Assembly: GCF_003024715.1 (NCBI RefSeq) | Contig: NZ_PYLO01000004.1 | Span: forward strand, 186,001 to 250,000 | DNA length: 64,000 nt | Direction: 5' to 3' | Source of the DNA: Clostridium fessum | Lineage (GTDB): Bacteria > Bacillota > Clostridia > Lachnospirales > Lachnospiraceae | Shown here: positions 1-9,592 of the stretch, piece by piece | Numbering within the stretch: the first letter of the stretch is position 1 | Layout: each line of letters starts with the position of its first letter | The notes under the pieces: generated by a model | Databases searched by the model: none | Told to the model about the DNA's origin: nothing | What the model saw: only the letters and a program-made list of their open reading frames with translations | Made by a program: the position numbers and the translations under genes

Positions 1-483
1 GCGGAGCTTCCCATCAAGGATGTGGCGCGCAACGCGTTAAAGCAGGCGGACCGCAGCCTTGCCGAGACCGTGCTTCCGTTTGATATGAAGAAGCTGCGCC
101 CGTTTCAGGCAGGCTATTTTCTGGGATTTAGGGCGGAGCGGCGCGACCGGGAAAAGGAAGAATTTGCACAGGAGATTGAGCAGGAGATCAAGCAGTATAC
201 GAGAGAATCCCTGCAAAATAGCGTCTCCGGCTACGATCATGTGGATATCCGGAACCACCGGGAGACCATCACGGGGGAAAAATGGAACTATGCCATGCTT
301 CCGGTGTGGATGATGACCTACCCGGATCCGAAGAACGGGCAGATGTACTATTTTGCGATGAATGGGGAAAATGGAAAGGTCTGCGGCGTCCTGCCGGTTG
401 ATTCGAAAAAACTGGTGCGCCTGTTTTTGACGATTTTCATTCCTGTGTTTGTACTTTTGCTGCTGGGAGGATACCTGATATGA
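1..483 (+). CDS. C-terminal part of a membrane-anchored protein (5' end outside window)
   Basis: The reading frame is open from base 1, so the gene starts upstream of the window; the in-frame GTG at 22 has no ribosome-binding site and is not a convincing start. The visible 160 residues are hydrophilic and charged, followed by one C-terminal membrane segment (about the last 23 residues, LFLTIFIPVFVLLLLGGYLI) and almost no tail. This suggests a tail-anchored or single-pass protein. The stop codon overlaps the start of the next gene (ATGA at 480-483), so the two are translationally coupled. In related Clostridia a zinc-ribbon protein with a C-terminal membrane segment often precedes a TPM-domain protein; this may be one, but the zinc ribbon would lie outside the window. 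Function not recognised. Confidence 0.8.
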   Translation, partial: AELPIKDVARNALKQADRSLAETVLPFDMKKLRPFQAGYFLGFRAERRDREKEEFAQEIEQEIKQYTRESLQNSVSGYDHVDIRNHRETITGEKWNYAMLPVWMMTYPDPKNGQMYYFAMNGENGKVCGVLPVDSKKLVRLFLTIFIPVFVLLLLGGYLI

Positions 484-1361
484 TAGAGAATCAAAATGCG
501 GGAGTCACACAGAAAAAGAAGAAATATGGACGGCTGAAAGGTTTTATATGCTTCTCCGTTGCAGCATTTATTTCATTTTCACAGGTCAGCCCTATATGGG
601 CGGCGGAAGGCACGCGCGTCTTCGACGAGGCGGGACTGTTCAGCGCGGAAGAAGTGCAGGAGCTGGAGACACGGATCGATGAGGTGCGTGATTCACAGGA
701 TGCCGATCTGGCGGTACTGACAGTCGAGGACGCACAGGGAGAATCGGCGGAAAGCTATGCCGATGATTTTTACGACAGCCACGGACTGGGCGTCGGGGAC
801 GATGCGAGTGGTATTCTGCTTTCGATCGATATGGACAACCGGGAGATATACGTTTCTACCACCGGGTATGCGATGAAGGTGCTGACGGATGCGCGGGTAG
901 AGAAGGTGCTGGATGCGGCATATGACAGCGTGGCGGATGGAAACTATGCGGAAGGCGCTCTGGGGGCGATCGACAGCATCGAAAATTATCTGGAGATGGG
1001 CGTTCCGGCGGGACAATATACGCAGGTGCGCGAGGAGAAAAAACATTCCCTGGAATGGTATGAGGCGCTGTTTGCGGCGGTCGCGGCAGCGATCGTGGCG
1101 GCACTCCCGTGCTTTTCGGTGATGCGCCAGTATAAGATGCAGAAAGAACACCGCCAGTCGCTGGGTTTCCATATGGCATACCGAGCGGACAGTGCGCTGC
1201 ATTTTGTCCAAAATGAGGAGCAGTTTGTAAACCGGTCGGTAGTGACCAGACGGATTCCAAAAAATCCGGGTCCGGGCGCTTCGGGCGGTTCGGCTGGAAG
1301 GACGACCATACATCAGGGCAGCAGCGGAAGGATGCACGGCGGCGGAGGCAGAAAGTTTTAA
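480..1361 (+). CDS. TPM-domain membrane protein
   Basis: 293 residues. An N-terminal signal/anchor (about 22-41) ends in a WAAEG sequence. A TPM domain (family TPM_phosphatase, about 45-170) begins RVFDEAGLFSAEEVQELETRI and contains DLAVLTVEDAQG and GILLSIDMDNREIYVSTTG. A second membrane segment lies at about 197-213 (LFAAVAAAIVAALPCFSV), and the tail is rich in Gly, Ser and Arg, as is usual in this family. TPM domains face the outside of the cell; some bind calcium or have weak phosphatase activity, others help photosystem or membrane-complex repair, and the role here is unknown. The start overlaps the upstream stop by four bases, so the pair is one operon. Confidence 0.85.
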   Translation: MIENQNAGVTQKKKKYGRLKGFICFSVAAFISFSQVSPIWAAEGTRVFDEAGLFSAEEVQELETRIDEVRDSQDADLAVLTVEDAQGESAESYADDFYDSHGLGVGDDASGILLSIDMDNREIYVSTTGYAMKVLTDARVEKVLDAAYDSVADGNYAEGALGAIDSIENYLEMGVPAGQYTQVREEKKHSLEWYEALFAAVAAAIVAALPCFSVMRQYKMQKEHRQSLGFHMAYRADSALHFVQNEEQFVNRSVVTRRIPKNPGPGASGGSAGRTTIHQGSSGRMHGGGGRKF

Positions 1362-1398
1362 TTGATACAATTTCGTGTGGAAGGCGGATGAATGATAT

Positions 1399-2910
1399 AT
1401 GACAATCCTGATGACAGGCTTATGTGAGAAAGGTGCAGACCAGATCTGGAAACAGTGTAACGATGCGATGTACGCCCAGGGAGTTACCTGGCTGGAAGAG
1501 GCGGCGTATGCGGGCGATGCGGAAGCATGGTTCTTTTTAGGACACTGTTACAGCTGGGGGGACGGGGCTGTCGGGTTCAATGAGAAAAAAGCGTATGAGT
1601 GTTACCTGCGGGGGGCTTCGGCGGGAAGTGCCCGGGCAGTGTTAGGAGCGCTGCGCGCCGGTCAGTATGACGAACAGATGAAGCAGTCGGCACGTTATTC
1701 CATCGAGGAAAGTTACCGTCAGGTGCGGGATGCCGCTGAGATGGGCGATGTCTATGCCGCGTGGCAGATGGGCGAGGCAGTTGAGTGGGAAGATCTGGCC
1801 GATTATATGCCGCAGACTGAGAGCGCCCGTGAGCAGTGCCTCTTCTGGTACGAACGTGCGGCGGACGGCGGCATTATCCCGGCGATGGTTAAGATGGGAA
1901 AATGCTGCCAGAATGGTACATACCGGGAAAAAGATGAAAAAGAGGCACTTCGCTGGGCGAACCAGTGCGCCGCCAGCGGGGAGGTCTGGGGACTCTTCCA
2001 GATGGGGGAACATTACCGCCAGGAAGAAGACTGGGAAGCTGCATTCCAATATGACTATGCGGCGGCAAAGCAGGGGTCTTCCCGCGCCATGCTGTATCTG
2101 GGGCAGATGTATTTAAACGGACAGGGCACAGAGCGCGATATCCAGGCGGCCGTCCAGGCGCTGGAAAACGCCGCGGCGCGGAACGAGGCGGAGAGCTTTG
2201 AAGAACTTGGAAATCTGTTCTATCAGGATGAACTGGTGGAGCGCGATGATGAAAAAGCGTTTTACTGGTATGGAAAAGCATATGCGGCAGGCATCAAAGA
2301 GGCGGCGCTTCCGTTAGCCCGCCTGTATCTGCGCCCGTCCGACGAGCAGGACACCGTCCGGGCAGAAAAACTTCTGCGGGAGGCAGCTGGGATCGAGACG
2401 GACGGACAGGCAAGTCTGGCGCTTGGAAATATCTATCGGGATGGTCTGAACGGCGAGATTGATATGAAGCAGGCGGTTTCCTGGTACGAAAAAGGCGCTT
2501 CGCAGGGAAATCCAGAGTGCATGGAGATTCTTGGATGCCTGTATTTCCAGGGCGAAGAGGGAGTAGACCGCGATTATGCAAAAGCATTTGAGTGGCTGAA
2601 CCGGTGCGAAGAAGCCGGAAGCCTGCAGTCTGCATCCAAGTTAGGCTATCTCTATATGAAGGGAGAAGGCTGCACCGCCGATGAAAATAAGGCGAAGGAG
2701 CTTTTTGAGCGGGCGGCACAGACGGAATGTGACGGATATGCACTCTATGAGCTTGGATTTATCTACGAACGGAAAAATGAATCCCCGGAAGATCTCGAGC
2801 GGGCGGCACAGTGCTACCAGAAGGCGATCGAGATGGGAAATGAGAGTGCTTCACGGCGGTTTTCCCATTTTAAGAAGGGATTGTTTGGGCGCTGGAAGAT
2901 CACGTATTAA
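1399..2910 (+). CDS. Sel1-like repeat protein
   Basis: 503 residues made almost entirely of about ten to twelve Sel1-like (SEL1/TPR-type) helical repeats of 35-40 residues. Recognisable units are AMLYLGQMYLNGQGTERD, AFYWYGKAYAAGIKEAAL, ECMEILGCLYFQGEEGVD and SASKLGYLYMKGEGCTAD. No signal peptide or membrane segment is seen, so it should be cytoplasmic. Such repeats form a curved scaffold for protein-protein contacts; no catalytic domain is present. It follows the TPM gene by 37 bases and is probably in the same transcript, but the ribosome-binding site before ATG 1399 is weak. Confidence 0.85.
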   Translation: MTILMTGLCEKGADQIWKQCNDAMYAQGVTWLEEAAYAGDAEAWFFLGHCYSWGDGAVGFNEKKAYECYLRGASAGSARAVLGALRAGQYDEQMKQSARYSIEESYRQVRDAAEMGDVYAAWQMGEAVEWEDLADYMPQTESAREQCLFWYERAADGGIIPAMVKMGKCCQNGTYREKDEKEALRWANQCAASGEVWGLFQMGEHYRQEEDWEAAFQYDYAAAKQGSSRAMLYLGQMYLNGQGTERDIQAAVQALENAAARNEAESFEELGNLFYQDELVERDDEKAFYWYGKAYAAGIKEAALPLARLYLRPSDEQDTVRAEKLLREAAGIETDGQASLALGNIYRDGLNGEIDMKQAVSWYEKGASQGNPECMEILGCLYFQGEEGVDRDYAKAFEWLNRCEEAGSLQSASKLGYLYMKGEGCTADENKAKELFERAAQTECDGYALYELGFIYERKNESPEDLERAAQCYQKAIEMGNESASRRFSHFKKGLFGRWKITY

Positions 2911-2923
2911 GGGGGAATTTTTC

Positions 2924-2952
2924 TTGCGCTGTGCCATAAAGTATGATAGAAT
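2924..2952 (+). promoter_or_regulatory. Predicted sigma-A promoter of thrC
   Basis: TTGCGC (2924-2929), 17-bp spacer, TAGAAT (2947-2952). It lies 147 bases upstream of the thrC start, leaving a leader of about 140 nt that contains a short hairpin (TCCCG / CGGGA, about 2977-2994). No T-box specifier or T-box sequence is recognisable in this leader. Confidence 0.55.
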
Positions 2953-3098
2953 TTTTAACTAAAGTGAGCAGGGGGTCCCGTAACTTTGCGGGAGAACTGC
3001 AAAACCACACAGAACACTTACATGGCAGAAAGTTTGACTCCGGCATCCTTTGCAAAGATGGGGACGATGGGGAAAGATAAAAAGAGAGGATGAAAATC

Positions 3099-4583
3099 AT
3101 GGCAATCAATTACAGCAGTACCCGTGGCGGTGAAAACAACGTAACGGCTTCGATGGCGATCTTAAAGGGACTGGCAGCAGACGGCGGCCTGTTCATGCCG
3201 GATCATATCCCGGTGTTAGATTGCAGCCTGGAAGAATTATCCCATAAAACATATCAGGAAGTAGCTTATGCAGTTATGAAGCAGTTTCTGACTGATTTCA
3301 CAGAGGAAGAGCTGAAAACCTGTATCGAGCGCGCTTACGACAGTAAGTTTGATACGGAAGAGATTGCGCCGCTTGTCAAAGCAGACGGAGCATATTATCT
3401 GGAGCTGTTCCACGGAAGCACGATTGCCTTCAAGGATATGGCGCTCTCGATCCTGCCGCATCTGATGACCGTATCGGCGAAGAAGAACCATGCGGAGAAT
3501 ACGATCGTGATCCTGACCGCAACCTCCGGCGATACCGGAAAAGCAGCGATGGCTGGTTTTGCAGACGTTGAGGGAACCAGAATTATCGTATTTTACCCGA
3601 AGGACGGCGTCAGCCGTGTGCAGGAGCTGCAGATGCTGACCCAGAAGGGCGCGAACACAAGCGTTGTCGGTATTTCCGGAAACTTTGATGATGCACAGAG
3701 CGGTGTCAAGAAAATCTTTGGTGACAAAGAATTTGCCAAAGAATTAGCAGGCAGAGGCTATCAGCTCTCTTCCGCAAACTCCATCAACATCGGTCGTCTC
3801 GTACCACAGGTTGTGTACTATGTATATGCGTATGCAAAGCTGCTTGAAAACGGCGAGATCGAGAACGGTGAGAAGATCAATGTAACCGTTCCGACCGGAA
3901 ACTTCGGCAATATCTTAGCTGCTTATTTTGCAAAACAGATGGGTGTGCCGATCGACAAGCTGATCTGCGCGTCCAATGACAATAAAGTTCTGTACGACTT
4001 CTTTAAGACAGGCGTATATGACAAGAACCGTCCATTCATCCTGACCTCTTCCCCGTCGATGGATATTCTGATTTCCAGCAACCTGGAACGTCTGATTTAT
4101 CTCTCCACCGGCTGCGATGCGGAGGAGACCAAGAAACGCATGGAAGAGCTTTCGAAAGATGGCAAATATTCGGTTACCGGTGAGATGCGTGCGCGCATGG
4201 CAGATTTTGTCGGCGGTTATGCCGATCAGGCGGCAAATGCAGCCGAGATCAAGCGTCTCTACGATGAGACCGGTTATATGATCGATACGCATACCGGCGT
4301 TGCATCCTGCGTATACCATAACTATGTGAAGGAGACAGGCGATACCAAGAAGACAGTTATCGCATCGACGGCAAGCCCATATAAATTCTCCCGCAGCGTC
4401 ATGGAGGCAATCTTCGGCAGCGAAGAAGGCAAGGGCGAGTTCGAGCTTATCGACGAGATGGAGAAAGCATCCGGCGTGAAGATCCCGCAGGCGATCGAGG
4501 AGATCCGCAAGGCAGAGATCCGTCACAACCGCCAGTGCAAGCCGGAGGAGATGGAGAAGACCGTTTCGGAGATTTTACAGTAA
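3099..4583 (+). CDS. thrC: Threonine synthase
   Basis: Pyridoxal-phosphate enzyme that converts O-phosphohomoserine to threonine, the last step of threonine synthesis in the cytosol. The 494-residue protein has the N-terminal signature YSSTRGG, the PLP lysine in GSTIAFKDMAL (about K112), the phosphate-binding segment TATSGDTGKAAM and the tail region found in the longer (E. coli/yeast-like) class. A start at ATG 3099 is chosen because GAGAGGA sits 8 bases before it; the in-frame ATG at 3090 overlaps that ribosome-binding site. It is a single gene with its own promoter and is not next to hom or thrB in this window. Confidence 0.96.
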   Translation: MAINYSSTRGGENNVTASMAILKGLAADGGLFMPDHIPVLDCSLEELSHKTYQEVAYAVMKQFLTDFTEEELKTCIERAYDSKFDTEEIAPLVKADGAYYLELFHGSTIAFKDMALSILPHLMTVSAKKNHAENTIVILTATSGDTGKAAMAGFADVEGTRIIVFYPKDGVSRVQELQMLTQKGANTSVVGISGNFDDAQSGVKKIFGDKEFAKELAGRGYQLSSANSINIGRLVPQVVYYVYAYAKLLENGEIENGEKINVTVPTGNFGNILAAYFAKQMGVPIDKLICASNDNKVLYDFFKTGVYDKNRPFILTSSPSMDILISSNLERLIYLSTGCDAEETKKRMEELSKDGKYSVTGEMRARMADFVGGYADQAANAAEIKRLYDETGYMIDTHTGVASCVYHNYVKETGDTKKTVIASTASPYKFSRSVMEAIFGSEEGKGEFELIDEMEKASGVKIPQAIEEIRKAEIRHNRQCKPEEMEKTVSEILQ

Positions 4584-4607
4584 AAGTTACAAAATATTAA
4601 AATAATT

Positions 4608-4629
4608 GCCTGTTATTTTTTTGACAGGC
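4608..4629 (+). terminator. Hairpin after thrC
   Basis: Inverted repeat GCCTGT / ACAGGC with a T-rich loop, just after the thrC stop. It lacks a clear U-tract after the stem, so termination is uncertain; it overlaps the fba promoter region. Confidence 0.35.
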
Positions 4630-4647
4630 TAGGCAAATACTGAATTA

Positions 4648-4658
4648 TGGTATATAAT
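4648..4658 (+). promoter_or_regulatory. Extended -10 promoter of fba
   Basis: TATAAT at 4653-4658, with an upstream TG (TGGTATATAAT) of the extended -10 type. The TTGACA at 4621-4626 is too far (26 bp) to be its -35 box. Confidence 0.5.
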
Positions 4659-4701
4659 AGACTCTGGTTAGATCAAAAAGAGACAACGAGGAGGTTTGTA
4701 T

Positions 4702-5565
4702 ATGTTAGTTAGTGCGAAGGAAATGCTTCAGAAGGCAAGAGATGGCAAATATGCGGTTGGTCAGTTCAACATCAACAATCTTGAATGGACCAAAGCGATT
4801 TTACTGACGGCACAGGAGCAGAACTCACCGGTTATCTTAGGTGTTTCAGAGGGCGCAGGCAAGTATATGACTGGCTTTAAGACAGTATCTGCGATGGTAA
4901 AAGCGATGATCGAAGAGCTGAACATCACGGTTCCGGTTGCGCTGCATCTGGATCACGGCACCTACGAGGGCTGCTACAAATGTATCGATGCTGGATTTTC
5001 TTCCATCATGTTTGACGGCTCCCATTATCCGATCGCCGAGAACGTAGAGAAAACCAAAGAATTAGTCAAAGTCTGCGCGGAGAAAGGTATTTCCCTGGAG
5101 GCTGAGGTTGGTTCCATCGGCGGCGAGGAAGACGGCGTGATCGGTATGGGCGAATGTGCAGATCCGAACGAGTGCAAGGCGATTGCAGACCTCGGAGTTG
5201 ATATGCTGGCAGCAGGTATCGGCAATATCCACGGCAAATATCCGGCAAACTGGCCAGGCTTAAGCTTTGAGACGCTGGCAGCCGTAAAAGAAAAAGTAGG
5301 CGATATGCCGCTGGTTCTTCACGGTGGTACCGGTATTCCGGAAGATATGATCAAGAAAGCCATTTCTTTAGGTGTAGCGAAGATTAATGTAAATACTGAG
5401 TGCCAGCTGGCATTTGCAGAGGCAACCCGCCAGTATATCGAGGCTGGTAAGGATCAGCAGGGCAAAGGATTTGACCCGCGTAAACTTCTTGCACCTGGTT
5501 TTGAGGCGATCAAAGAGACGGTTAAGACAAAGATGGAACTGTTCGGTTCTATCGGAAAAGCCTGA
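4702..5565 (+). CDS. fba: Fructose-1,6-bisphosphate aldolase, class II
   Basis: Zinc-dependent aldolase that cleaves fructose 1,6-bisphosphate into dihydroxyacetone phosphate and glyceraldehyde 3-phosphate in glycolysis. The protein of about 287 residues shows the class II marks: catalytic Asp and zinc His in ALHLDHGTYE, zinc His in GNIHGKYP and VLHGGTGI, and the phosphate-binding KINVNTE segment. ATG 4702 is chosen because GAGGAGG (4688-4694) is correctly spaced; the TTG at 4696 is too close. The gene is monocistronic, with its own promoter and a terminator-like stem after the stop. Class II aldolases of this short form are typical of Firmicutes. Confidence 0.96.
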   Translation: MLVSAKEMLQKARDGKYAVGQFNINNLEWTKAILLTAQEQNSPVILGVSEGAGKYMTGFKTVSAMVKAMIEELNITVPVALHLDHGTYEGCYKCIDAGFSSIMFDGSHYPIAENVEKTKELVKVCAEKGISLEAEVGSIGGEEDGVIGMGECADPNECKAIADLGVDMLAAGIGNIHGKYPANWPGLSFETLAAVKEKVGDMPLVLHGGTGIPEDMIKKAISLGVAKINVNTECQLAFAEATRQYIEAGKDQQGKGFDPRKLLAPGFEAIKETVKTKMELFGSIGKA

Positions 5566-5583
5566 TGAATAAGTAAGGTTCAT

Positions 5584-5645
5584 GACCGGACTGCAGGGAT
5601 GTACATTTCGCAACGCGGATATACATACTGGCGGTCCGGTCTGTT
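5584..5645 (+). terminator. Terminator-like long stem after fba
   Basis: Perfect 8-bp inverted repeat GACCGGAC (5584-5591) / GTCCGGTC (5634-5641) followed by TGTTTT. The 42-nt loop can form an inner ATGTA/TACAT stem. Confidence 0.5.
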
Positions 5646-5668
5646 TTCATATTAATGTGAGGGATTGA

Positions 5669-7786
5669 ATGAGCGAGATTATCAATGTACCGGAAATTTT
5701 CGGAAAAAATGTGTTTAATGACAAGGCGATGCAGGAACGCCTTCCGAAAAGTGTTTACAAAAAACTGAAGAAAACCATTGAAGACGGAGCTGAGCTGGAT
5801 CCGTCCATCGCAGATGTTGTCGCACACGCGATGAAAGACTGGGCGATCGAGCGCGGTGCGACGCATTATTCCCATTGGTTCCAGCCGCTGACCGGCATCA
5901 CGGCAGAAAAACATGATGCGTTTATCTCCGTACCGGATTCCAACGGACGCGTTATCATGGAGTTTTCCGGTAAAGAGCTGATTAAGGGCGAGCCGGATGC
6001 ATCCTCGTTTCCGTCGGGCGGACTTCGTTCCACCTTTGAGGCACGCGGCTATACAACCTGGGATTGTACTTCCCCGGCATTTCTGCGGGAAGATACGCTG
6101 GGCGTGACACTCTACATACCGACTGCATTCTGTTCGTACCGCGGCGAAGCACTGGATAAGAAGACGCCGCTGCTGCGTTCCATGCAGGCAATCAACGAGC
6201 AGGCACTCCGGATTCTCCGCCTGTTTGGAAATACGACTTCCCACCGTGTGATTCCGTATGTGGGACCGGAGCAGGAGTATTTTCTGGTTGATAAGAACAA
6301 ATATTTACAGAGAAAAGACCTGATCTACACCGGTCGTACCCTGTTTGGCGCGATGCCGCCGAAAGGGCAGGAGATGGATGATCACTATTTTGGAAGCATC
6401 CGTCCGAGAGTCGGTGCATTCATGAAAGAGTTAAATGAGACACTGTGGCGTCTGGGTGTCAGTGCAAAGACACAGCACAACGAAGTTGCACCAGCACAGC
6501 ACGAATTAGCACCAACCTATTGCCAGGTCAATCTGGCAGTCGATCACAACCAGATGGTCATGGAGGCGATGAAGCGTGTCGCAGGACATCACGGTCTGAC
6601 CTGTCTGCTGCATGAGAAACCATTTGACGGAATCAATGGTTCCGGTAAGCACAACAACTGGTCCCTGACGAGCGACGACGGCATCAACATGATGAATCCG
6701 GGCGAGACGCCGCACGAAAATGTACAGTTCCTTCTGGTTCTGGCGTGCATCATGAAAGCAGTTGACAGACACGCGGATCTGCTGCGCGAGTCCACCGCGA
6801 TTCCGGGCAACGATCATCGTCTGGGTGCGGCAGAGGCGCCGCCAGCGATCATCTCTATTTTCCTGGGCGAGCAGCTGGAGGATGTTATCGATCAGCTGTG
6901 CAGCACGGGCGAAGCCGCACATTCTAAGAAAGGCGAGGTACTTCAGACGGGAGTAGCGACACTTCCGGATTTCGTCAAGGATGCAACCGACCGCAACCGT
7001 ACTTCACCGTTTGCGTTTACCGGTAACAAATTCGAGTTCCGTATGGTTGGTTCTTCGGATTCTGTTTCATCCCCGAACGTCGTGCTCAACACGATCGTGG
7101 CAGAAGCGTTTAAAGAGGCTGCGGACGAATTGGAAAACAGCGATGATTTTGACAGCGCAGTCCATGATATCATCAAGCGTCTGTTTGCAGAGCACCGCCG
7201 TATCATTTTCAGCGGAAATGGTTATTCTGAGGAATGGGTTAAAGAGGCAGAGCGCCGTGGACTCCCGAACCTGAAAGCGGGTATCGATTCTGTCGAGGCA
7301 ATCCGGACCGAGAAAGCGATCAAGCTCTTTGAAGAATTTGGCGTGTACACTCGGACCGAGCTGGAATCCCGCGCCGAGATCGAGTATGAGGCATATTCCA
7401 AGACTGTTAACATCGAGGCGAAGACGATGATCGACATGGCAGGCAAGCAGATCATCCCGGCGGTTGTCAAATATACGACCCAGATTGCTTCCTCCCTGAC
7501 AGCCGTCCGGACTGCCTGTGAGGAGGCCGATGTCAGCGTCCAGAAAGAACTGCTTTTAGAGACCTCGGATAAACTTTCAGAGATGAAGGTGGCATTGGCA
7601 GCGCTCAAAGATATCCTGGCAAAGGCATCTGCGATCAAGGATAACAAAGAAAAAGCATTCACCTATCTGCATGAGGTATGCCCGGCGATGGCAGCTCTCC
7701 GTAAACCGGCAGACGAGCTGGAAATGCTGGTAGATAAAGAATTATGGCCATTTCCGAGTTATGGGGATTTGGTGTTTGAGGTGTAG
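5669..7786 (+). CDS. glnN: Glutamine synthetase type III
   Basis: ATP-dependent ligation of ammonia to glutamate; central nitrogen assimilation, cytosolic. The 705-residue length fits the large GSIII class (about 700-730) and not GSI/GSII (about 350-470). Visible GSIII marks are the N-terminal [11 protein letters not shown], the [16 protein letters not shown] motif, the active-site [14 protein letters not shown] and [16 protein letters not shown] segments, and the [15 protein letters not shown] segment. ATG 5669 is preceded by GAGGGAT. A strong intrinsic terminator follows. No glnR or GlnK gene is adjacent. Confidence 0.96.
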   Translation: MSEIINVPEIFGKNVFNDKAMQERLPKSVYKKLKKTIEDGAELDPSIADVVAHAMKDWAIERGATHYSHWFQPLTGITAEKHDAFISVPDSNGRVIMEFSGKELIKGEPDASSFPSGGLRSTFEARGYTTWDCTSPAFLREDTLGVTLYIPTAFCSYRGEALDKKTPLLRSMQAINEQALRILRLFGNTTSHRVIPYVGPEQEYFLVDKNKYLQRKDLIYTGRTLFGAMPPKGQEMDDHYFGSIRPRVGAFMKELNETLWRLGVSAKTQHNEVAPAQHELAPTYCQVNLAVDHNQMVMEAMKRVAGHHGLTCLLHEKPFDGINGSGKHNNWSLTSDDGINMMNPGETPHENVQFLLVLACIMKAVDRHADLLRESTAIPGNDHRLGAAEAPPAIISIFLGEQLEDVIDQLCSTGEAAHSKKGEVLQTGVATLPDFVKDATDRNRTSPFAFTGNKFEFRMVGSSDSVSSPNVVLNTIVAEAFKEAADELENSDDFDSAVHDIIKRLFAEHRRIIFSGNGYSEEWVKEAERRGLPNLKAGIDSVEAIRTEKAIKLFEEFGVYTRTELESRAEIEYEAYSKTVNIEAKTMIDMAGKQIIPAVVKYTTQIASSLTAVRTACEEADVSVQKELLLETSDKLSEMKVALAALKDILAKASAIKDNKEKAFTYLHEVCPAMAALRKPADELEMLVDKELWPFPSYGDLVFEV

Positions 7787-7814
7787 GCAGCTTTTAGAAG
7801 GTATGATTTTAATT

Positions 7815-7868
7815 AAAAAGATTTTGACCATCGATATAGGCTATGAATCGTTGGTCAAAATCTTTTTT
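7815..7868. terminator. Bidirectional intrinsic terminator
   Basis: Stem AAAAGATTTTGACCA / TGGTCAAAATCTTTT followed by T residues; the matching A-run on the other side makes it usable in both directions. It separates glnN (+) from the converging repeat-protein gene (-). Confidence 0.85.
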
Positions 7869-7897
7869 ATTTCAATTATATATTTTGCAAATACGGT

Positions 7898-9268
7898 TTA
7901 TTTCCGCCCAGGACCCTGCGTCTGCCCCTCCTGAATCGTATCGCCCTGATTGGAGGTAAATCCGTTAATCCGTTTATCGGACGAATTTGACGAAGAGCCT
8001 GACGAGCTGGAGCTTGATGTCGTCGGTGCGGTGTAAGTCGTGCCGTTGCTGTAGATGCGGCTTGGTACATTGCCGGTATCGCTGGTGGAACTGCTGCTTG
8101 TCTGGTTATTCGAAGAGCCTGACGAACTGGAAGTCCCGCCCGGCGTGGAAGTGGAGCTGCTGTAGCCGCTTCCAGGAATCGGAACGGTTGTGCCCGACGA
8201 AGAACCATTTGACGAGCTGGAGCTGTTGGAACTTCCCGGTGCAGTAAAACTGGTCGAAGGATCGGAACTATTCGAATTGTTTGTGTTACCTGAACTGGAG
8301 GTCCCTGAATTGGAATTGTTCGAAGCCGTTCCGCTTGGCCCCGAAGTGCTGCTTGAAGAAGAACTGCCAGACGAAGTCCCTGTTCCCTGTGAAGCACTTG
8401 GGTCAAAATAGCTGTCGCTCATGCCGGAGAGACTGGACGGTGGATTCTGGCACGCACCGCTCTTGGCAAAGGTGTATTTCACCGAATCAATCGTCCGGGT
8501 TGTGTTCGAAGCCATCTTACCGTTCTCATCCAGATAATAGTAGGTGCCGGATACCTTAATCCAGCCTTTCTGGCGGTGTCCGTACTCATTGAAATAGTAC
8601 CAGGTGCCGTCGATCTGCTTCCAGCCGCGGCTCATATTGCCGTCTGTCTTGTCCATGTAGTAGGTGTTTCCGTTGCTGTCATTGAGCCAGCCAGTCAGCA
8701 TCTTGCCATCATGGAGATAGTAGTATTCATTTTTAATAAGCTGCCAACCGGTCAGCATTTTTCCATTTTCGTCGAGATAATACCAGGTGCTGTTTACCTT
8801 CTGCCATCCAGTCCGCATCGCCCCGTCCGTGCCGAAATAGTACCAGGTGCCGTTGTCCATCTTCTGCCAGTTGGTAAACATCCGTCCATCCTCACCCAGA
8901 TAATACCAGACCGTATCAAGCTGGAGCCAGCCCTTCTGCATCACACCGTACTGGTTAAAATAGTACCAGTAGTTGTTGATTTTCTGCCATTTGGTCATCA
9001 TCTCGCCGCTCTGGTTGAAATAATACCAGGCGGAAGTGGATGAATCCTGACGCCATCCAGTCACCATCTTGCCGGTCGATTCATCCATATAATAATATTT
9101 CTCTCCGATATGTACCCATCCGGTATGCTTCTGACCGTCGTCGGTCATGTAGTACCAGTAGTTTCCGTCCTTCAGCCATCCGGCCGCACGGCTCTGGGAA
9201 GAAGGAAGCAGCCCCATGGCACCGATCAGGCAGGCAAGCCCAAGCAGTTTTGCATATCTTTTCCGCAT
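7898..9268 (-). CDS. Secreted cell-wall-binding repeat protein with Ser/Gly-rich tail
   Basis: About 456 residues. The signal peptide (MRKRYAKLLGLACLIGAMGL...SRAA) is followed by some eleven tandem CW_binding_1/choline-binding-type repeats of about 20 residues, consensus GWxxxxGxWYYxxxxGxMxTG (for example TWYYLDENGKMLTGWQ). The last 180 residues are very rich in Ser, Gly, Thr and Asn (low complexity) with no catalytic domain. These repeats bind choline or glycan polymers on the surface in known families; the ligand here is unproven. The start is set at the ATG at 9268, which has AAGGGGGA 7 bases upstream; an in-frame TTG at 9286 has none. Its neighbour upstream is the LicC-LicA fusion, which fits a phosphocholine ligand. 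Confidence 0.88.
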   Translation of the reverse strand: MRKRYAKLLGLACLIGAMGLLPSSQSRAAGWLKDGNYWYYMTDDGQKHTGWVHIGEKYYYMDESTGKMVTGWRQDSSTSAWYYFNQSGEMMTKWQKINNYWYYFNQYGVMQKGWLQLDTVWYYLGEDGRMFTNWQKMDNGTWYYFGTDGAMRTGWQKVNSTWYYLDENGKMLTGWQLIKNEYYYLHDGKMLTGWLNDSNGNTYYMDKTDGNMSRGWKQIDGTWYYFNEYGHRQKGWIKVSGTYYYLDENGKMASNTTRTIDSVKYTFAKSGACQNPPSSLSGMSDSYFDPSASQGTGTSSGSSSSSSTSGPSGTASNNSNSGTSSSGNTNNSNSSDPSTSFTAPGSSNSSSSSNGSSSGTTVPIPGSGYSSSTSTPGGTSSSSGSSNNQTSSSSTSDTGNVPSRIYSNGTTYTAPTTSSSSSSGSSSNSSDKRINGFTSNQGDTIQEGQTQGPGRK

Positions 9269-9337
9269 CGCGTATCCCCCTTGCAATGTGATTTATCGTT
9301 ATTTATGATTACAGTAGAAATTAATATCAAAGATGTT

Positions 9338-9536
9338 GGGGTCAAAAGGCATTTTGACCCCTCTGATACCAGATTGCTCCGCACTATATGCTCCCGCAAT
9401 CTTCAAAAACATTCGTAATTCGCTCATTTTTCTTTGAAAAATGGCTACCTACTCATGTTTTTGGCGGGTTCCAAGGTCAAAAATTCTCCTGCAAGCAAGC
9501 TTGCGTCGAACTTCTGACCTTTTGACCCTGGTATCA
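9338..9536. repeat. Structured intergenic repeat-like element
   Basis: This gap (9269-9592) has no gene. It holds a near-perfect hairpin, GGGGTCAAAA / TTTTGACCCC (9338-9361), and an outer inverted repeat GATACCAG (9365-9372) / CTGGTATC (9529-9536), plus a second TGACCTTTTGACCC motif before the latter. Inside are small stems such as GCAAGC / GCTTGC. The nested symmetry suggests a dispersed palindromic element, but only one copy is present in this window. Confidence 0.4.
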
Positions 9537-9592
9537 TATCAAATTACTTTATAAGTATAACATAGATAAATGTAAAATACCTAACGGAAATA

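Noticed and set aside
2953-3098. T-box or threonine riboswitch in the thrC leader
   Set aside because: The T-box sequence and a specifier loop are not recognisable; only a small stem is present.
4621-4626. TTGACA as -35 box of fba
   Set aside because: The spacer to TATAAT would be 26 bp; the extended -10 explains the promoter better.
7987-9043. Long plus-strand frames opposite the 7898-9268 repeat gene
   Set aside because: They mirror the regular repeats of the real gene and lack ribosome-binding sites and family features. The same holds for frames opposite genes A, B and E.
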